Origin: Collimonas antrihumi
GTDB lineage: Bacteria; Pseudomonadota; Gammaproteobacteria; Burkholderiales; Burkholderiaceae_D
Assembly: GCF_018304965.1 (NCBI RefSeq)
Contig: NZ_JAGQED010000009.1
Span: forward strand, 1-64,000
Length of the DNA: 64,000 nucleotides
Direction: 5' to 3'
Shown: one piece after another, positions 45,909 through 55,384 of the stretch
Layout of the letters: every line of letters starts with the position of its first letter
Position numbering within the stretch: position 1 is the first letter of the stretch
The notes under the pieces: generated by a model
Seen by the model: only the letters and a program-made list of their open reading frames with translations
Databases searched by the model: none
What the model was told of the DNA's origin: nothing
Made by a program: the position numbers and the translations under genes

Positions 45909-47219
45909 ATGGAAAATCCCAATGAATTCGTACAATGGCTGCGCTCCGTCGCGCCCTATATCCATGCCTTTCGCGGCAAGACCTTTGTCGTCGCCTTTCC
46001 GGGCGAACTGGTCACCGCCGGCGCGTTGCCGGTGCTGGCGCAAGACTTGTCGCTGCTGCATGCGCTTGGCATCAAGGTGGTTATTGTGCACGGCTCCCGA
46101 CCACAGGTTGAAGAACAGCTGGCGCTGCGTAATGTAGAAGCGCGCTTTCACAACGGTTTGCGGATTACCGATACGGCTGCGCTGGAATGCGCCAAGGAAG
46201 CCGCCGGCGAACTGCGCCTGGATATCGAAGCCGCCTTCAGCCAGGGGTTACCCAACACGCCGATGGCGCATGCTGCGATTCGTATCATTTCTGGCAACTT
46301 TGTCACCGCTCGCCCGCTGGGCGTAATCGACGGCGCCGACCTGCAGTTGACCGGCGTAGTCCGGAAGATCGACTACGACACCATCCATCCGATTCTCAAC
46401 GCCGGCGGCCTGGTATTGCTGTCACCACTGGGCTTTTCGCCGACTGGCGAAGCGTTCAACCTGACCATGGAAGACGTGGCGGTCTCGGCGGCAATCTCGC
46501 TGCGTGCCGAAAAGCTGATTTTCATCAGTGAAACACCGTTGATGAAAGACGCCGGCGAGACTGAAATCCGCGAATTGTCCTCTCACCAGGCGCAAGCAGT
46601 GCTGGACAGCGGCTGCCTGCCGGCTGACTCGGCCTTCTATCTGCAGCACGCGATCAAGGCCTGTAACGCCGGCGTGCCGCGCGCGCACGTCGTGCCTTTC
46701 GCCACCGACGGTTCGGTCTTGCTGGAATTGTTTACCCACGATGGCGTGGGTACCATGATTTCCTACGAAAACCTGGAAAGCCTGCGCGAAGCCACGATTG
46801 AAGACGTGGGCGGCATCCTGAAACTGATCGAACCGCTGGAAAACGATGGCACCCTGGTCAAACGCGGCCGTGAACTGATCGAACGCGAGATTCATTACTT
46901 CTCGGTGATCGAGCATGACGGCGTGATCTTCGGCTGCGCTGCGTTGTATCCTTTCCCGACCGAAAAAATGGCGGAAATGGCTTGCCTCACAGTAAATCCG
47001 GAAGTCCAGGCGCAGGGCGACGGCGAGCGTATCCTGAAACATATGGAAAGCCGGGCGCGCGCGGCAGGCTTCAGCAAGCTGTTCGTCCTGACTACCCGCA
47101 CCTCGCACTGGTTCCTGCGGCGCGGCTTCGTCCACGCCACCGTCGACGACCTGCCGAAGGATCGCCAGCACATGTATAACTGGCAACGGAAATCGCTGGT
47201 ATTGATCAAGACGCTATAA
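45909..47219 (+). CDS. argA: N-acetylglutamate synthase
   Basis: A 436-residue two-domain enzyme that makes N-acetylglutamate from glutamate and acetyl-CoA, the first step of arginine synthesis. The N-terminal amino-acid-kinase-like domain (FAVALRG-type start FRGKTFVVAFPGELV, then VVIVHGSRPQVE) carries the arginine feedback site; the C-terminal GNAT domain (about 295-436) has MAEMACLTVNPEVQAQGDG with the acetyl-CoA loop. ATG 45909 is preferred to ATG 45900, which lies within the -10 box. No ribosome site is seen. Confidence 0.93.
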   Translation: MENPNEFVQWLRSVAPYIHAFRGKTFVVAFPGELVTAGALPVLAQDLSLLHALGIKVVIVHGSRPQVEEQLALRNVEARFHNGLRITDTAALECAKEAAGELRLDIEAAFSQGLPNTPMAHAAIRIISGNFVTARPLGVIDGADLQLTGVVRKIDYDTIHPILNAGGLVLLSPLGFSPTGEAFNLTMEDVAVSAAISLRAEKLIFISETPLMKDAGETEIRELSSHQAQAVLDSGCLPADSAFYLQHAIKACNAGVPRAHVVPFATDGSVLLELFTHDGVGTMISYENLESLREATIEDVGGILKLIEPLENDGTLVKRGRELIEREIHYFSVIEHDGVIFGCAALYPFPTEKMAEMACLTVNPEVQAQGDGERILKHMESRARAAGFSKLFVLTTRTSHWFLRRGFVHATVDDLPKDRQHMYNWQRKSLVLIKTL

Positions 47220-47243
47220 AGTCAAAACCTTAAGTCAAAACCT
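47219..47243. repeat. 13-bp tandem duplication
   Basis: AAGTCAAAACCT at 47219-47230 and again at 47232-47243, between argA and yggX. It begins in the last base of the argA stop. Confidence 0.7.
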
Positions 47244-47327
47244 GGCTCCAGTCGAACTATCCCCTTTTCAATTGATCTTACAAGCGAGCCTTGGCTACAC
47301 GGCTCGCGACATCTACAAGGAAAAACC

Positions 47328-47600
47328 ATGGCACGTACCATTCATTGCATCAAACTGGACAAAGAAGCAGAAGGTCTGGACTTTCCGCCCTATCCGGGCG
47401 AGCTGGGCAAGCGCATCTATGAAAGCGTTTCGAAAGAAGCCTGGGCCGGTTGGCTCAAGCACCAGACTATGCTGGTCAATGAAAACCGCCTGAACCTGGC
47501 TGATGTGCGGGCCCGCAAATATCTGGCGGCGCAAATGGAAAAACATTTCTTCGGCGATGGCGCCGATGCCGCTACCGGCTACGTGCCGCCGACCGAATAA
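47328..47600 (+). CDS. yggX: YggX Fe(II)-trafficking protein
   Basis: A 90-residue cytosolic protein that protects iron-sulfur clusters from oxidative damage. The start [20 protein letters not shown], with Cys7, and the following [20 protein letters not shown] are the conserved family regions. AAGGAA precedes the ATG. It stands alone between argA and the peptidase gene. Confidence 0.95.
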   Translation: MARTIHCIKLDKEAEGLDFPPYPGELGKRIYESVSKEAWAGWLKHQTMLVNENRLNLADVRARKYLAAQMEKHFFGDGADAATGYVPPTE

Positions 47601-47678
47601 GCAATCGCTCCGAAATACCTCTCTTCCGATCTGCCTCTGTGGCAAAATAAGCAAGATTCATTTTGTCTTTTAAGTAGG

Positions 47679-47700
47679 GTGGGCAAGCTTTTTTGCCCAC
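47679..47700. repeat. Short hairpin of a dispersed-repeat type
   Basis: GTGGGCAA (47679-47686) pairs with TTGCCCAC (47693-47700) over a GCTTTT loop, in the context GTAGGGTGGGCA...TGCCCACGC, a common repeat type in proteobacterial intergenic regions. It may also act as the yggX terminator. Confidence 0.55.
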
Positions 47701-47749
47701 GCTACGCGCGTATATTTGTCTGTCCATTTCTCCACAGATCGGAAATTCC

Positions 47750-50512
47750 ATGCATCTATTCCGTAACCGCCCTTGGTCCAATCGCCTGTTGTCTTGCTTG
47801 CTGGCCGCCGCCTGCGGCCTCAGCTTCACCGGCGTCACAGAAGCGGCAATCGTACTCCCGGCCGGCGTGACCCAGGGTCCGTCCGCTGAAGGCATCACCG
47901 AATATCAGTTTGCCAACGGCTTCAAAGTCTTGCTGTTTCCTGATGCCTCCAAGCCTACCGTAACCGTCAACATGACTTATCTGGTCGGATCGCGCTTCGA
48001 GAATTACGGCGAAACCGGCATGGCGCATTTGCTGGAACATCTGATGTTCAAAGGCACCCCGACCCATCCTTCGATTCCCAAGGATTTCAGCCAGCGCGGC
48101 ATGTCGTTCAACGGCACCACCAATGTCGACCGCACCAATTATTATGAAATCTTCCAGGCCGGCGACGACAACCTGAAATGGGCGATCGACATGGAAGCCG
48201 ATCGCATGCTGCATTCGTTTATCGCCAGGAAAGACCTCGATAGCGAAATGACCGTGGTGCGTAACGAATACGAACAGGGCGAGAACTCGCCGTTCGGCGT
48301 CCTCATCAAGCGGTTGGAAGGAGTGGCTTACGATTGGCACAATTACGGCAAGCCGACTATCGGCAACCGCAGCGATATCGAAAACGTCAAGATAGAAAAC
48401 CTGCAAGCCTTCTATAAAACCTACTACCAGCCGGATAATGCGGTGCTGCTGATCGCCGGCAAATTTGACCCGGCCAAGACCCTGACCTGGGTCAGCCAGG
48501 CCTTCGGAAAACTGCCGAAGCCGACCCGCAAGATGCGCGACCTCTGGACCGTGGAACCAACCCAGGACGGCGAACGCAGCGTGACAGTGCGGCGCCAGGG
48601 CGACGTACAGATCGTCGCCGTAGCCTACAAAATCCCAAGCGAGTTGCATCCCGATAGCGATGCCCTGTCCTACGCCGGAACGATTCTGGCAGACACTCCC
48701 AACGGCCGCCTGCACAAATCGCTGGTGGAAACCGGCAAAGCAACTGCCGTGTTCAATTACGAGATGAGCGGTTATGCGCCAGGCCTGGAAATCATTGCCG
48801 CGATAGTCAAGAAAGGCGAGCCGATCGAACCGGTACGGCAAGCCTTGATCGACGGTGTCGAACAATTTGCAAAAAACCCGCCCACGCCGGAAGAGATGGA
48901 ACGAGTCCGCCTGGCGAATGCCAACAGCTTTGAAAAACTGCTGAACGACCATCAGAAAGTCGGCGTTGCCATGTCCAGCACGATCGCGCTCGGTGACTGG
49001 CGTTTGCTGTTCGCGGGCCGCGACCGTTCCAACAAAGTTACCTCGGCACAGGTAGCGACAGCCGCAGCACATTACTTCACCCGCGACAACCGCACCGTCG
49101 GTATATTCTTGCCGGAAGATCAGCTACAACGCGCCGATGTTCCGGCAGCGCCAAGCGTGGCCGAACAGCTCAAAGACTACAAGCCGCAGCAAGCAATCGC
49201 TGACGGTGAAGCGTTCGATCCGTCGCAAGCCAATATCGACGCCCGTACCCAGCGCTCGCAGGTCGGTGGTTTGAAACTCGCCTTGTTGCCGAAAAAGACG
49301 CGCGGTGAAACCGTCTCGGTCAAGCTGAACTTGCAATGGGGTGATGAAAAATCCTTGTTCGGTAAAAAGACCGCATCCGAATTGGCCGATGCCATGCTGA
49401 TGCGCGGCAGCAGTACGCTGACGCGTGAGCAACTGGCCGACGAGTTTTCCAAACACAAGATCAGCGGCAACCTGACGCAATTCCAGACCACGCGCAGCAA
49501 TCTGCCCGCCGCCTTGAAACTGGTCGCCAGCGTACTCAAGCAACCGCGCTTTGATCCGGCTGAATTCGATCGTCTGCGCAAGGAATCCCTGGTCAACCTG
49601 GAAGCATCGCGCAACGAGCCGAACACGTTAGCCGCAGAAGCCATCGCCCAGCACTTCAACAAATATCCGCAAGGCCACTGGCTGGCAGCGCAAAGCGTGG
49701 ATCAGCAAATCGCCGCTGTCCAGGCCACCACCCTGGCCGATGTCAGCGCCTTCCATCACGATTTCTATGGCGCCTCGCAAGGCGAACTGGCTATAGTCGG
49801 CGATTTCGACGTCGCAGCGGTCACCAAGGTAGTCCAGGACGAATTCAGCACATGGAAAAGCGCAGCGCCGTACCAACGCGTAATCCGCCAGAACTTCGAC
49901 GTAACGCCGCTGCAGAAAACCATCAATTCGCCAGACAAGGAAAATGGCTTCTACGTAGCGCGCCAGAACCTGGACATGCGTGACGACGATGCCGATTATC
50001 CGGCGATGATGGTAGCCAACTACCTGTTTGGCGGCGGCAGTTTGAAATCACGATTGATGGACAGAGTACGTCAAAAAGAAGGCCTCTCCTACGGCATCGG
50101 TTCATCGGTAGACATCAGCGCCATCAGCCGCGCCGCCAGGTTCTCGGTACAAGCCATCGCCGCACCGCAAAACCTGGGCAAGGTCGATGCAGCTGTCAAG
50201 GAAGAGCTGGCACGCGCACTCAAAGACGGTTTCAGCGCCGACGAACTAGCCCGCGCCAAATCCGGCATCCTCCAGGAAAACCAGCGCGCCCGCGCCCAGG
50301 ACAGCGCCCTCAGCGCCGGCTGGGCCAGGCTGCTAGACCTCAACCGCACCTTCGCCTGGAGCAAACAGATCGAAGACAAGATCAGCGCCCTGACGGTAGA
50401 ACAAGTCAACGAAGCCTTCCGCAAACACATCGACCCCGCCCAACTGAGCGTGGTGATTGTGCGTGATGAAGCAAAGGCAAAAGCAAATGCTGTGGTGGTG
50501 GCAAAACCGTAA
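47750..50512 (+). CDS. M16 zinc metallopeptidase, two-domain, exported
   Basis: A 920-residue member of the pitrilysin/insulinase family with an N-terminal signal peptide (core about residues 12-27). The inverted zinc motif HLLEH is at 93-97, and the third ligand is likely Glu in DSEMTVVRNEYEQGEN. Both M16 halves are fused in one chain; the C-terminal half has the RxxxY-type region GGGSLKSRLMDRVRQKEGLSYG. It should act on peptides in the periplasm. ATG 47750 is used; an earlier in-frame start would precede the signal peptide with a cleaved-repeat hairpin region. Confidence 0.92.
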   Translation: MHLFRNRPWSNRLLSCLLAAACGLSFTGVTEAAIVLPAGVTQGPSAEGITEYQFANGFKVLLFPDASKPTVTVNMTYLVGSRFENYGETGMAHLLEHLMFKGTPTHPSIPKDFSQRGMSFNGTTNVDRTNYYEIFQAGDDNLKWAIDMEADRMLHSFIARKDLDSEMTVVRNEYEQGENSPFGVLIKRLEGVAYDWHNYGKPTIGNRSDIENVKIENLQAFYKTYYQPDNAVLLIAGKFDPAKTLTWVSQAFGKLPKPTRKMRDLWTVEPTQDGERSVTVRRQGDVQIVAVAYKIPSELHPDSDALSYAGTILADTPNGRLHKSLVETGKATAVFNYEMSGYAPGLEIIAAIVKKGEPIEPVRQALIDGVEQFAKNPPTPEEMERVRLANANSFEKLLNDHQKVGVAMSSTIALGDWRLLFAGRDRSNKVTSAQVATAAAHYFTRDNRTVGIFLPEDQLQRADVPAAPSVAEQLKDYKPQQAIADGEAFDPSQANIDARTQRSQVGGLKLALLPKKTRGETVSVKLNLQWGDEKSLFGKKTASELADAMLMRGSSTLTREQLADEFSKHKISGNLTQFQTTRSNLPAALKLVASVLKQPRFDPAEFDRLRKESLVNLEASRNEPNTLAAEAIAQHFNKYPQGHWLAAQSVDQQIAAVQATTLADVSAFHHDFYGASQGELAIVGDFDVAAVTKVVQDEFSTWKSAAPYQRVIRQNFDVTPLQKTINSPDKENGFYVARQNLDMRDDDADYPAMMVANYLFGGGSLKSRLMDRVRQKEGLSYGIGSSVDISAISRAARFSVQAIAAPQNLGKVDAAVKEELARALKDGFSADELARAKSGILQENQRARAQDSALSAGWARLLDLNRTFAWSKQIEDKISALTVEQVNEAFRKHIDPAQLSVVIVRDEAKAKANAVVVAKP

Positions 50513-50813
50513 GGTCTGGCAACCTGAAAAAAACCGCTGTCGAGTTCGTAATAAAATCCGCGAACACGGCGGCGGCTTTTGACGTAAATTCCGCAATGAA
50601 ACGTTGCCAAATACGCGCCGGCGCCACATGTAATCGGTCTTTTCCACGAATTGCTGATGAAACCATTTTCCGTGCTATGGGACATTATGTCCGCAGCATT
50701 CGCGATCCTGTGCAACATCGTCCGGAAAATGCAAATTCAACTGCGAGGCGATGAAATATGAGCAAAAATGACAACGGATCGACTACTAAAGCTAGTAGCC
50801 GATCCGTCTTTTT
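50513..50813. other. 301-base gap after the peptidase gene
   Basis: Holds only a possible 34-codon frame (50657-50761) and the hairpin at 50774-50814. Nothing else was recognised. Confidence 0.5.
50657..50761 (+). CDS. Possible 34-residue membrane-type microprotein
   Basis: ATG 50657 opens a 34-codon frame with a hydrophobic middle (VLWDIMSAAFAILCNIV) and a basic end (RKMQIQLRGDEI), which would suit a small single-span protein. Its TGA is 13 bases before a strong plus-strand terminator, which otherwise has no nearby gene to serve. No clear Shine-Dalgarno sequence precedes it. Low certainty. Confidence 0.25.
   Translation: MKPFSVLWDIMSAAFAILCNIVRKMQIQLRGDEI

Positions 50814-50814
<1 letters not shown>
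50774..50814 (+). terminator. Strong plus-strand terminator hairpin
   Basis: ACGGATCGACTACT (50774-50787) pairs with AGTAGCCGATCCGT (50794-50807), one mismatch, and is followed by C and six T. It faces the tRNA genes from the peptidase side; on the minus strand it lies directly after the first tRNA and may help to end that transcript too. Confidence 0.75.
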
Positions 50815-50890
<76 letters not shown>

Positions 50891-50899
50891 TCTGAATAT

Positions 50900-50929
50900 A
50901 AAAAGCCTTAAGCGTTTTCCACTTAAGGC
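50900..50929 (-). terminator. Terminator between the two tRNA genes
   Basis: On the minus strand GCCTTAAG pairs perfectly with CTTAAGGC (50905-50912 with 50922-50929) and is followed by five T. It would end transcription of the upstream tRNA copy. Confidence 0.7.
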
Positions 50930-50975
50930 CCGATGCGTAAGAATAGCGTTGTATTGCTAGCCTTCTTACTGTAAC

Positions 50976-51052
<77 letters not shown>

Positions 51053-51256
51053 TCTGAAGAATGAAAGTATATAGTGTATTGCAGTGCAATGCAACCAATA
51101 CAGACAATCGGATTAAGAACGGTCGTAACGATTAGGCGATGCTAAACTCCCAAACTACCCGGTTATCCTGGGATATGCTGAGATATGCCGAGACATTCCA
51201 ATTCGACACGATCGGGAATGCGTTTCTCGCCTGTCTAAACCATCTATTTAAACGGC

Positions 51257-51286
51257 ATGTTTAAATTGCCTATGTTTAAATTGCCT
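51257..51286. repeat. 15-bp perfect tandem duplication
   Basis: ATGTTTAAATTGCCT at 51257-51271 and 51272-51286, in the leader of the NUDIX gene, 23 bases before its start codon. TTTAAA palindromes are inside each unit. Confidence 0.85.
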
Positions 51287-51309
51287 ATTAATACTATTTA
51301 TTGCTGCCT

Positions 51310-51894
51310 ATGAAATTTTGTTCCGAATGTGCGCATCCCGTCAGCCTGCAGATTCCGCCGGACGACAACCGCATGCGTTATGTCTGCAGCAACTGCGGCA
51401 GCATTCACTATCAAAATCCGAAAATGGTGGTCGGCTCTGTCCCGGTATGGGAACGAGACGGCGAACTGCGCGTGCTGTTATGCAAACGCGCCATCGAACC
51501 GCAATACGGTTACTGGACGCTGCCGGCCGGCTTCATGGAAAACGATGAGACCACCGACGATGCCGCCCGCCGCGAAACCCTGGAGGAAGCTGGCGCACGG
51601 GTCGAACTGCATGAACTTTTTTCGCTGCTGAACGTACCGCATGTACATCAGGTGCATCTGTTCTATCGCGCCACCTTGCTCGACCTGGATTACGCAGCCG
51701 GCATCGAAAGCCTGGAAGTCGGCTTGTTCACCGAGGCCGAGATCCCGTGGGATGAAATCGCCTTCCCTACCGTCGAAATCACCCTGCGCGCGTTCTTTGC
51801 CGACATCAAGAAAATCCGTCAGGAAGATGGTCATTTCAGCTTACATACACAAGCCATTTTCAAACCCATGCGCGCTGGCTTAGCGCCTAAATAA
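51310..51894 (+). CDS. NUDIX hydrolase with N-terminal zinc ribbon
   Basis: A 194-residue protein. The N terminus is a small zinc ribbon (CSEC and CSNC, residues 4-7 and 27-30), and the core is a NUDIX domain with the complete box GFMENDETTDDAARRETLEEAGA given by positions 74-96. This arrangement is seen in NudC-like and ADP-ribose pyrophosphatase-like enzymes, which cut nucleoside diphosphate derivatives. ATG 51310 is chosen over TTG 51301. The aat gene follows 18 bases later. Confidence 0.88.
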   Translation: MKFCSECAHPVSLQIPPDDNRMRYVCSNCGSIHYQNPKMVVGSVPVWERDGELRVLLCKRAIEPQYGYWTLPAGFMENDETTDDAARRETLEEAGARVELHELFSLLNVPHVHQVHLFYRATLLDLDYAAGIESLEVGLFTEAEIPWDEIAFPTVEITLRAFFADIKKIRQEDGHFSLHTQAIFKPMRAGLAPK

Positions 51895-51912
51895 GACGCC
51901 AGCGAGGCCGCG

Positions 51913-52641
51913 ATGATCCCCTGGCTTGAACTGGACAGCCCATTTCCCGATGTCTGCACTGCACTGACCGAGGAGGACGGCGCCGCCGGCCTGCTGGCTG
52001 CTGGCGGTGATTTGTCGCCGCGACGCCTGCTGGATGCTTATCGACATGGCATCTTCCCGTGGTTCTCCGAGAACCAGCCGATTCTCTGGTGGAGCACCGA
52101 TCCGCGCATGGTGCTGAAGACGGAACAATTTACGGTTTCGGCAAGCTTGCGCAAAACCTTGCGCAAGGTGCATCGCAGCATGGCTACGGACCGGCGCTGG
52201 CAGATCCGCTTCGACTTCGCTTTCGAGCATGTGATGCGCGAGTGCGCGGCGCCACGCCGCGATGGCGCCGGCACCTGGATCTCGGAAGACATTGTTACCG
52301 GCTACCGCGCCCTGCACCGGCTCGGTTACGCGCACTCGGCTGAAGTATGGCTGGACGGCAAGCTGGTTGGCGGCGCGTACGGCGTCAGCATCGGCCATAT
52401 GTTTTACGGCGAATCGATGTTTACCCGGGTCAGCGATGCCTCCAAAATCGCCTTGGCCTACCTGGTGCATTTCCTGCGCCAGCACGGCGTGGCAATGATC
52501 GATTGCCAACAGCAGACCGACCATCTGGCCTCGCTCGGCGCCCAGGCGATAAGCCGCCGCGAGTTTCTGCTGCACCTGAAGCAAGCCATCGCCCACCCAC
52601 AGATCCACAACTGGCGTCCGCTGCCTTTGTTTGCTGATTAA
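51913..52641 (+). CDS. aat: Leucyl/phenylalanyl-tRNA-protein transferase
   Basis: A 242-residue enzyme that adds Leu or Phe to N-terminal Arg or Lys of proteins, marking them for ClpS/Clp[28 protein letters not shown] and [19 protein letters not shown] are the family hallmarks. It lies 58 bases upstream of the second N-degron transferase, bpt, and both are on the plus strand. Confidence 0.96.
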   Translation: MIPWLELDSPFPDVCTALTEEDGAAGLLAAGGDLSPRRLLDAYRHGIFPWFSENQPILWWSTDPRMVLKTEQFTVSASLRKTLRKVHRSMATDRRWQIRFDFAFEHVMRECAAPRRDGAGTWISEDIVTGYRALHRLGYAHSAEVWLDGKLVGGAYGVSIGHMFYGESMFTRVSDASKIALAYLVHFLRQHGVAMIDCQQQTDHLASLGAQAISRREFLLHLKQAIAHPQIHNWRPLPLFAD

Positions 52642-52699
52642 GACTCTTATGCAAACCGTAATTACAGTGTAAATTATCAGTTATAAGTCATCAGCCGGA

Positions 52700-53431
52700 A
52701 TGCACATGACGCACTTAAAAGATCTGCCTTTTTCGACCCTGCAGTTTTACGCCACTGCGCCTTATCCATGCAGTTACCTGGATCATCGCCAGGCGCGTTC
52801 GCAGGTGGCGACGCCGTCGCATCTGATCAACGCCGATGTCTATTCGGAGCTGGTGAAGAACGGTTTCCGGCGCAGCGGCATTTTTACCTATCGGCCGTAT
52901 TGCGATGGTTGCCAGGCTTGCACGCCGGTGCGTACGCTGGTGGCATCGTTCCAGCCGAATCGCAGCCAGCGCCGCGCCTGGGAGCGGCATAGCCATCTGA
53001 CCACGCTGGTCACCAACCTGGCTTATGTGCATGAACATTACGATCTGTACCTGCGCTACCAGACCGCGCGCCACAGCGGCGGCGGCATGGACCAGGATAG
53101 CCGCGACCAGTACGCCCAGTTCCTGCTGCAGAGCAAGGTGAATACCCGCCTGGTCGAGTTTCGGGAAGCGGACGGCACCTTGCGCATGGTAAGCATTATC
53201 GATGTGCTGAACGATGGTTTGTCGTCGGTGTACACCTTTTACGATCCCGACGTGCCGGGCGCCTCCTACGGCACCTACAACGTGCTGTGGCAAATCGGCC
53301 AGGCCAGGCAGCTCGGCATGCCTTACGTTTATCTTGGCTACTGGATAAAAGAAAGCCCGAAAATGGCTTACAAAATCAACTTCCAGCCGCTGGAAGCACT
53401 GCGGCAAGGGGAGTGGAGTGCGCTAAAATAG
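52700..53431 (+). CDS. bpt: Aspartate/glutamate leucyltransferase (Bpt)
   Basis: A 243-residue protein related to eukaryotic arginyltransferase (ATE). In bacteria it puts Leu on N-terminal Asp or Glu. [15 protein letters not shown] carries the conserved Cys, and [20 protein letters not shown] is near the C terminus. The start may be ATG 52700 or ATG 52706. Together with Aat it gives a complete pair of bacterial N-degron transferases. Confidence 0.93.
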   Translation: MHMTHLKDLPFSTLQFYATAPYPCSYLDHRQARSQVATPSHLINADVYSELVKNGFRRSGIFTYRPYCDGCQACTPVRTLVASFQPNRSQRRAWERHSHLTTLVTNLAYVHEHYDLYLRYQTARHSGGGMDQDSRDQYAQFLLQSKVNTRLVEFREADGTLRMVSIIDVLNDGLSSVYTFYDPDVPGASYGTYNVLWQIGQARQLGMPYVYLGYWIKESPKMAYKINFQPLEALRQGEWSALK

Positions 53432-53495
53432 CCACCGCAGTTTTTGCTGCGCCTGTTTTCGATTGTTTCATTGACTATTTCATCCTGATTGCGTC

Positions 53496-53540
53496 ATCTT
53501 CACCACCTTTATCTTCACCACCTTCATCTTCACCATTTTA
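53496..53540. repeat. 15-bp tandem repeat, three copies
   Basis: ATCTTCACCACCTTT (53496-53510), ATCTTCACCACCTTC (53511-53525), ATCTTCACCATTTTA (53526-53540). It forms the leader of pyrD and ends 14 bases before its GTG start. Confidence 0.85.
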
Positions 53541-53554
53541 TATAGCAGCCCACC

Positions 53555-54598
53555 GTGCCAGCCAAACTTCTGTACGCCTTCGCCCGCCCCGCCCTGTTCT
53601 CACTCGATCCGGAATCCGCCCACAATCTGACCCTGCCGGCATTGCGCCGGGCCGCAGCCCTGGGGCTCACTTCGCTATTAGGCAAGACGCCGGCCGATCC
53701 GCGCACGGTGATGGGCATCACGTTCCCCAATCCGGTCGGCCTGGCAGCCGGGCTGGACAAGGACGGCGCCTACATCGACGGCCTGGCGGCGCTCGGCTTC
53801 GGTTCGATTGAAATCGGCACGGTGACGCCGCGGGCGCAGGCCGGCAATCCCAAGCCGCGCATGTTCCGCCTGCCGGCCGCCAACGCCATCATCAATCGCA
53901 TGGGTTTCAATAATGGCGGCGTCGATGCTTTTGTCGCCAATGTCCAGGCGTCCAGGTTTTACCAGGAACGGCAAGGCGTGCTGGGGCTGAATATCGGCAA
54001 AAATGCCGACACGCCGATCGAACGCGCAGCTGAAGACTATCTGCACTGCCTGCAAAAAGTCTATCCGTACGCCAGCTACGTCACCGTCAATATTTCCTCG
54101 CCCAACACCAAGAACCTGCGCCAGTTGCAAGGCGCATCGGAACTCGACTCCCTGCTGTCGCAACTCAAGCAAGCGCAGCAAAAGCTGGCGGACCAGCACA
54201 AGCGTTATGTCCCTATCGCTTTGAAAATCGCACCGGATATCGATGCGGAACAAATCAAGACCATCGCCGATGCCTTGCTGCGGCATAAGATAGATGGCGT
54301 AATCGCCACCAACACCACCATCAGCCGCGACGCCGTCCGGGGCCTGCAACATGAGAACGAAGCCGGCGGTCTGTCCGGTGCACCGGTATTGGCGTTATCC
54401 ACCAGCGTCGTGCGGCAGTTGCACGGCAAATTAGGCGACGCGCTGCCTATCATCGGGGTCGGCGGGATTTTCAGCGGCGCCGATGCGCAATCAAAAATAG
54501 CTGCGGGAGCGTCGCTGGTGCAGCTGTATAGCGGCTTGATTTATCGCGGTCCGGCACTGGTGCGGGAATGTGCGGCGGCGCTGCGTCAGAAAAGCTAA
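53555..54598 (+). CDS. pyrD: Dihydroorotate dehydrogenase (quinone), class 2
   Basis: A 347-residue flavoenzyme of pyrimidine synthesis. The N-terminal helices ([21 protein letters not shown]) attach it to the membrane and take quinone, as in class 2. [13 protein letters not shown], the catalytic-Ser region [17 protein letters not shown] and GVGGIFSG are typical. Translation starts at GTG 53555, which gives the usual N terminus; no strong ribosome site is seen, and the leader is a pyrimidine-rich triple repeat. Confidence 0.95.
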   Translation: MPAKLLYAFARPALFSLDPESAHNLTLPALRRAAALGLTSLLGKTPADPRTVMGITFPNPVGLAAGLDKDGAYIDGLAALGFGSIEIGTVTPRAQAGNPKPRMFRLPAANAIINRMGFNNGGVDAFVANVQASRFYQERQGVLGLNIGKNADTPIERAAEDYLHCLQKVYPYASYVTVNISSPNTKNLRQLQGASELDSLLSQLKQAQQKLADQHKRYVPIALKIAPDIDAEQIKTIADALLRHKIDGVIATNTTISRDAVRGLQHENEAGGLSGAPVLALSTSVVRQLHGKLGDALPIIGVGGIFSGADAQSKIAAGASLVQLYSGLIYRGPALVRECAAALRQKS

Positions 54599-54941
54599 GG
54601 CGAGCTGCCGGCGCTGATGCAAATTGACCGCTGCGCCGGCTCTGGCTGAACTACCGTGCCGGGCCATGCTGATCTATCCTGCTGACGTTGACCTTACGGT
54701 TCATGAATGACCGCAAGATGCGTGTTGCGGCAGGCGGAAAACGTTAAGGGTTGTACGATGCCTGCCCACAGCCGCGGGTCGAGCAAGATGTGGGGGCGCT
54801 TGCTGGGCGGGCGTCGGATAAGCCTTAACGAACTACGCCATTAGCGAAAAACAGAGTTGGCCGATAGCGGTCAACCAGGTGATTTAGCGAAACCACGCAA
54901 AAAAATTGTTTTGGTTAATCTTATAGTTGATAATTGTAGCC
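54599..54941. other. 343-base intergenic region
   Basis: No gene or clear repeat was found between pyrD and the DUF3297 gene. TATAGT at about 54922 could be a -10 for the downstream gene, with no good -35. Confidence 0.5.
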
Positions 54942-55190
54942 ATGAACGATACCGAAAACCGCCCCCCACTTCCTGATCGGCTCTCAGTCGATCCTCGCAG
55001 CCCTCACTATAATGCTGCCATATTTGAACATGATGTTGGTATTAAACTTAACAATAAGGAGCACTTCAATGTTGAGGAATATTGCATCAGCGAGGGATGG
55101 ATTAAAGTCCCGGCTGGAAAGGCGCTAGATCGGAAGGGCAACCCCTTAATGACTAAAGTAAAAGGCACGGTCGAACCTTTCTATCGGTAG
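54942..55190 (+). CDS. DUF3297 family protein
   Basis: An 82-residue small protein of the DUF3297 family. PPLPDRLSVDPRSPHYN, GIKLNNKEHFNVEEYCISEGWIKVPAGK (positions 34-61) and KGTVEPFY are the conserved regions. Function unknown. ATG 54942 is used; an earlier in-frame ATG adds only five residues. It is a single gene and is lower in GC than its neighbours. Confidence 0.88.
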   Translation: MNDTENRPPLPDRLSVDPRSPHYNAAIFEHDVGIKLNNKEHFNVEEYCISEGWIKVPAGKALDRKGNPLMTKVKGTVEPFYR

Positions 55191-55384
55191 GTGCTCTTCT
55201 TTGATTAGCATTTCTTAGCTTCTTCGATTCTCTGCAAGGGTGCGTGCGCTAACGTTTTTTCGATAACGATTACACGTCCGATTTTGGCCGCTTGCGGTCT
55301 CTAAATCGTGGATACCGGAATATGCAGCACGCAGGTAGCGGCGTGACCGCTACCGTAGAAACACAAAATCGCGGCCGTCCTTCA

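Noticed and set aside
47756-49072. A 438-codon open frame on the minus strand within the M16 peptidase gene
   Set aside because: Antisense to a well-supported gene and without any motif.
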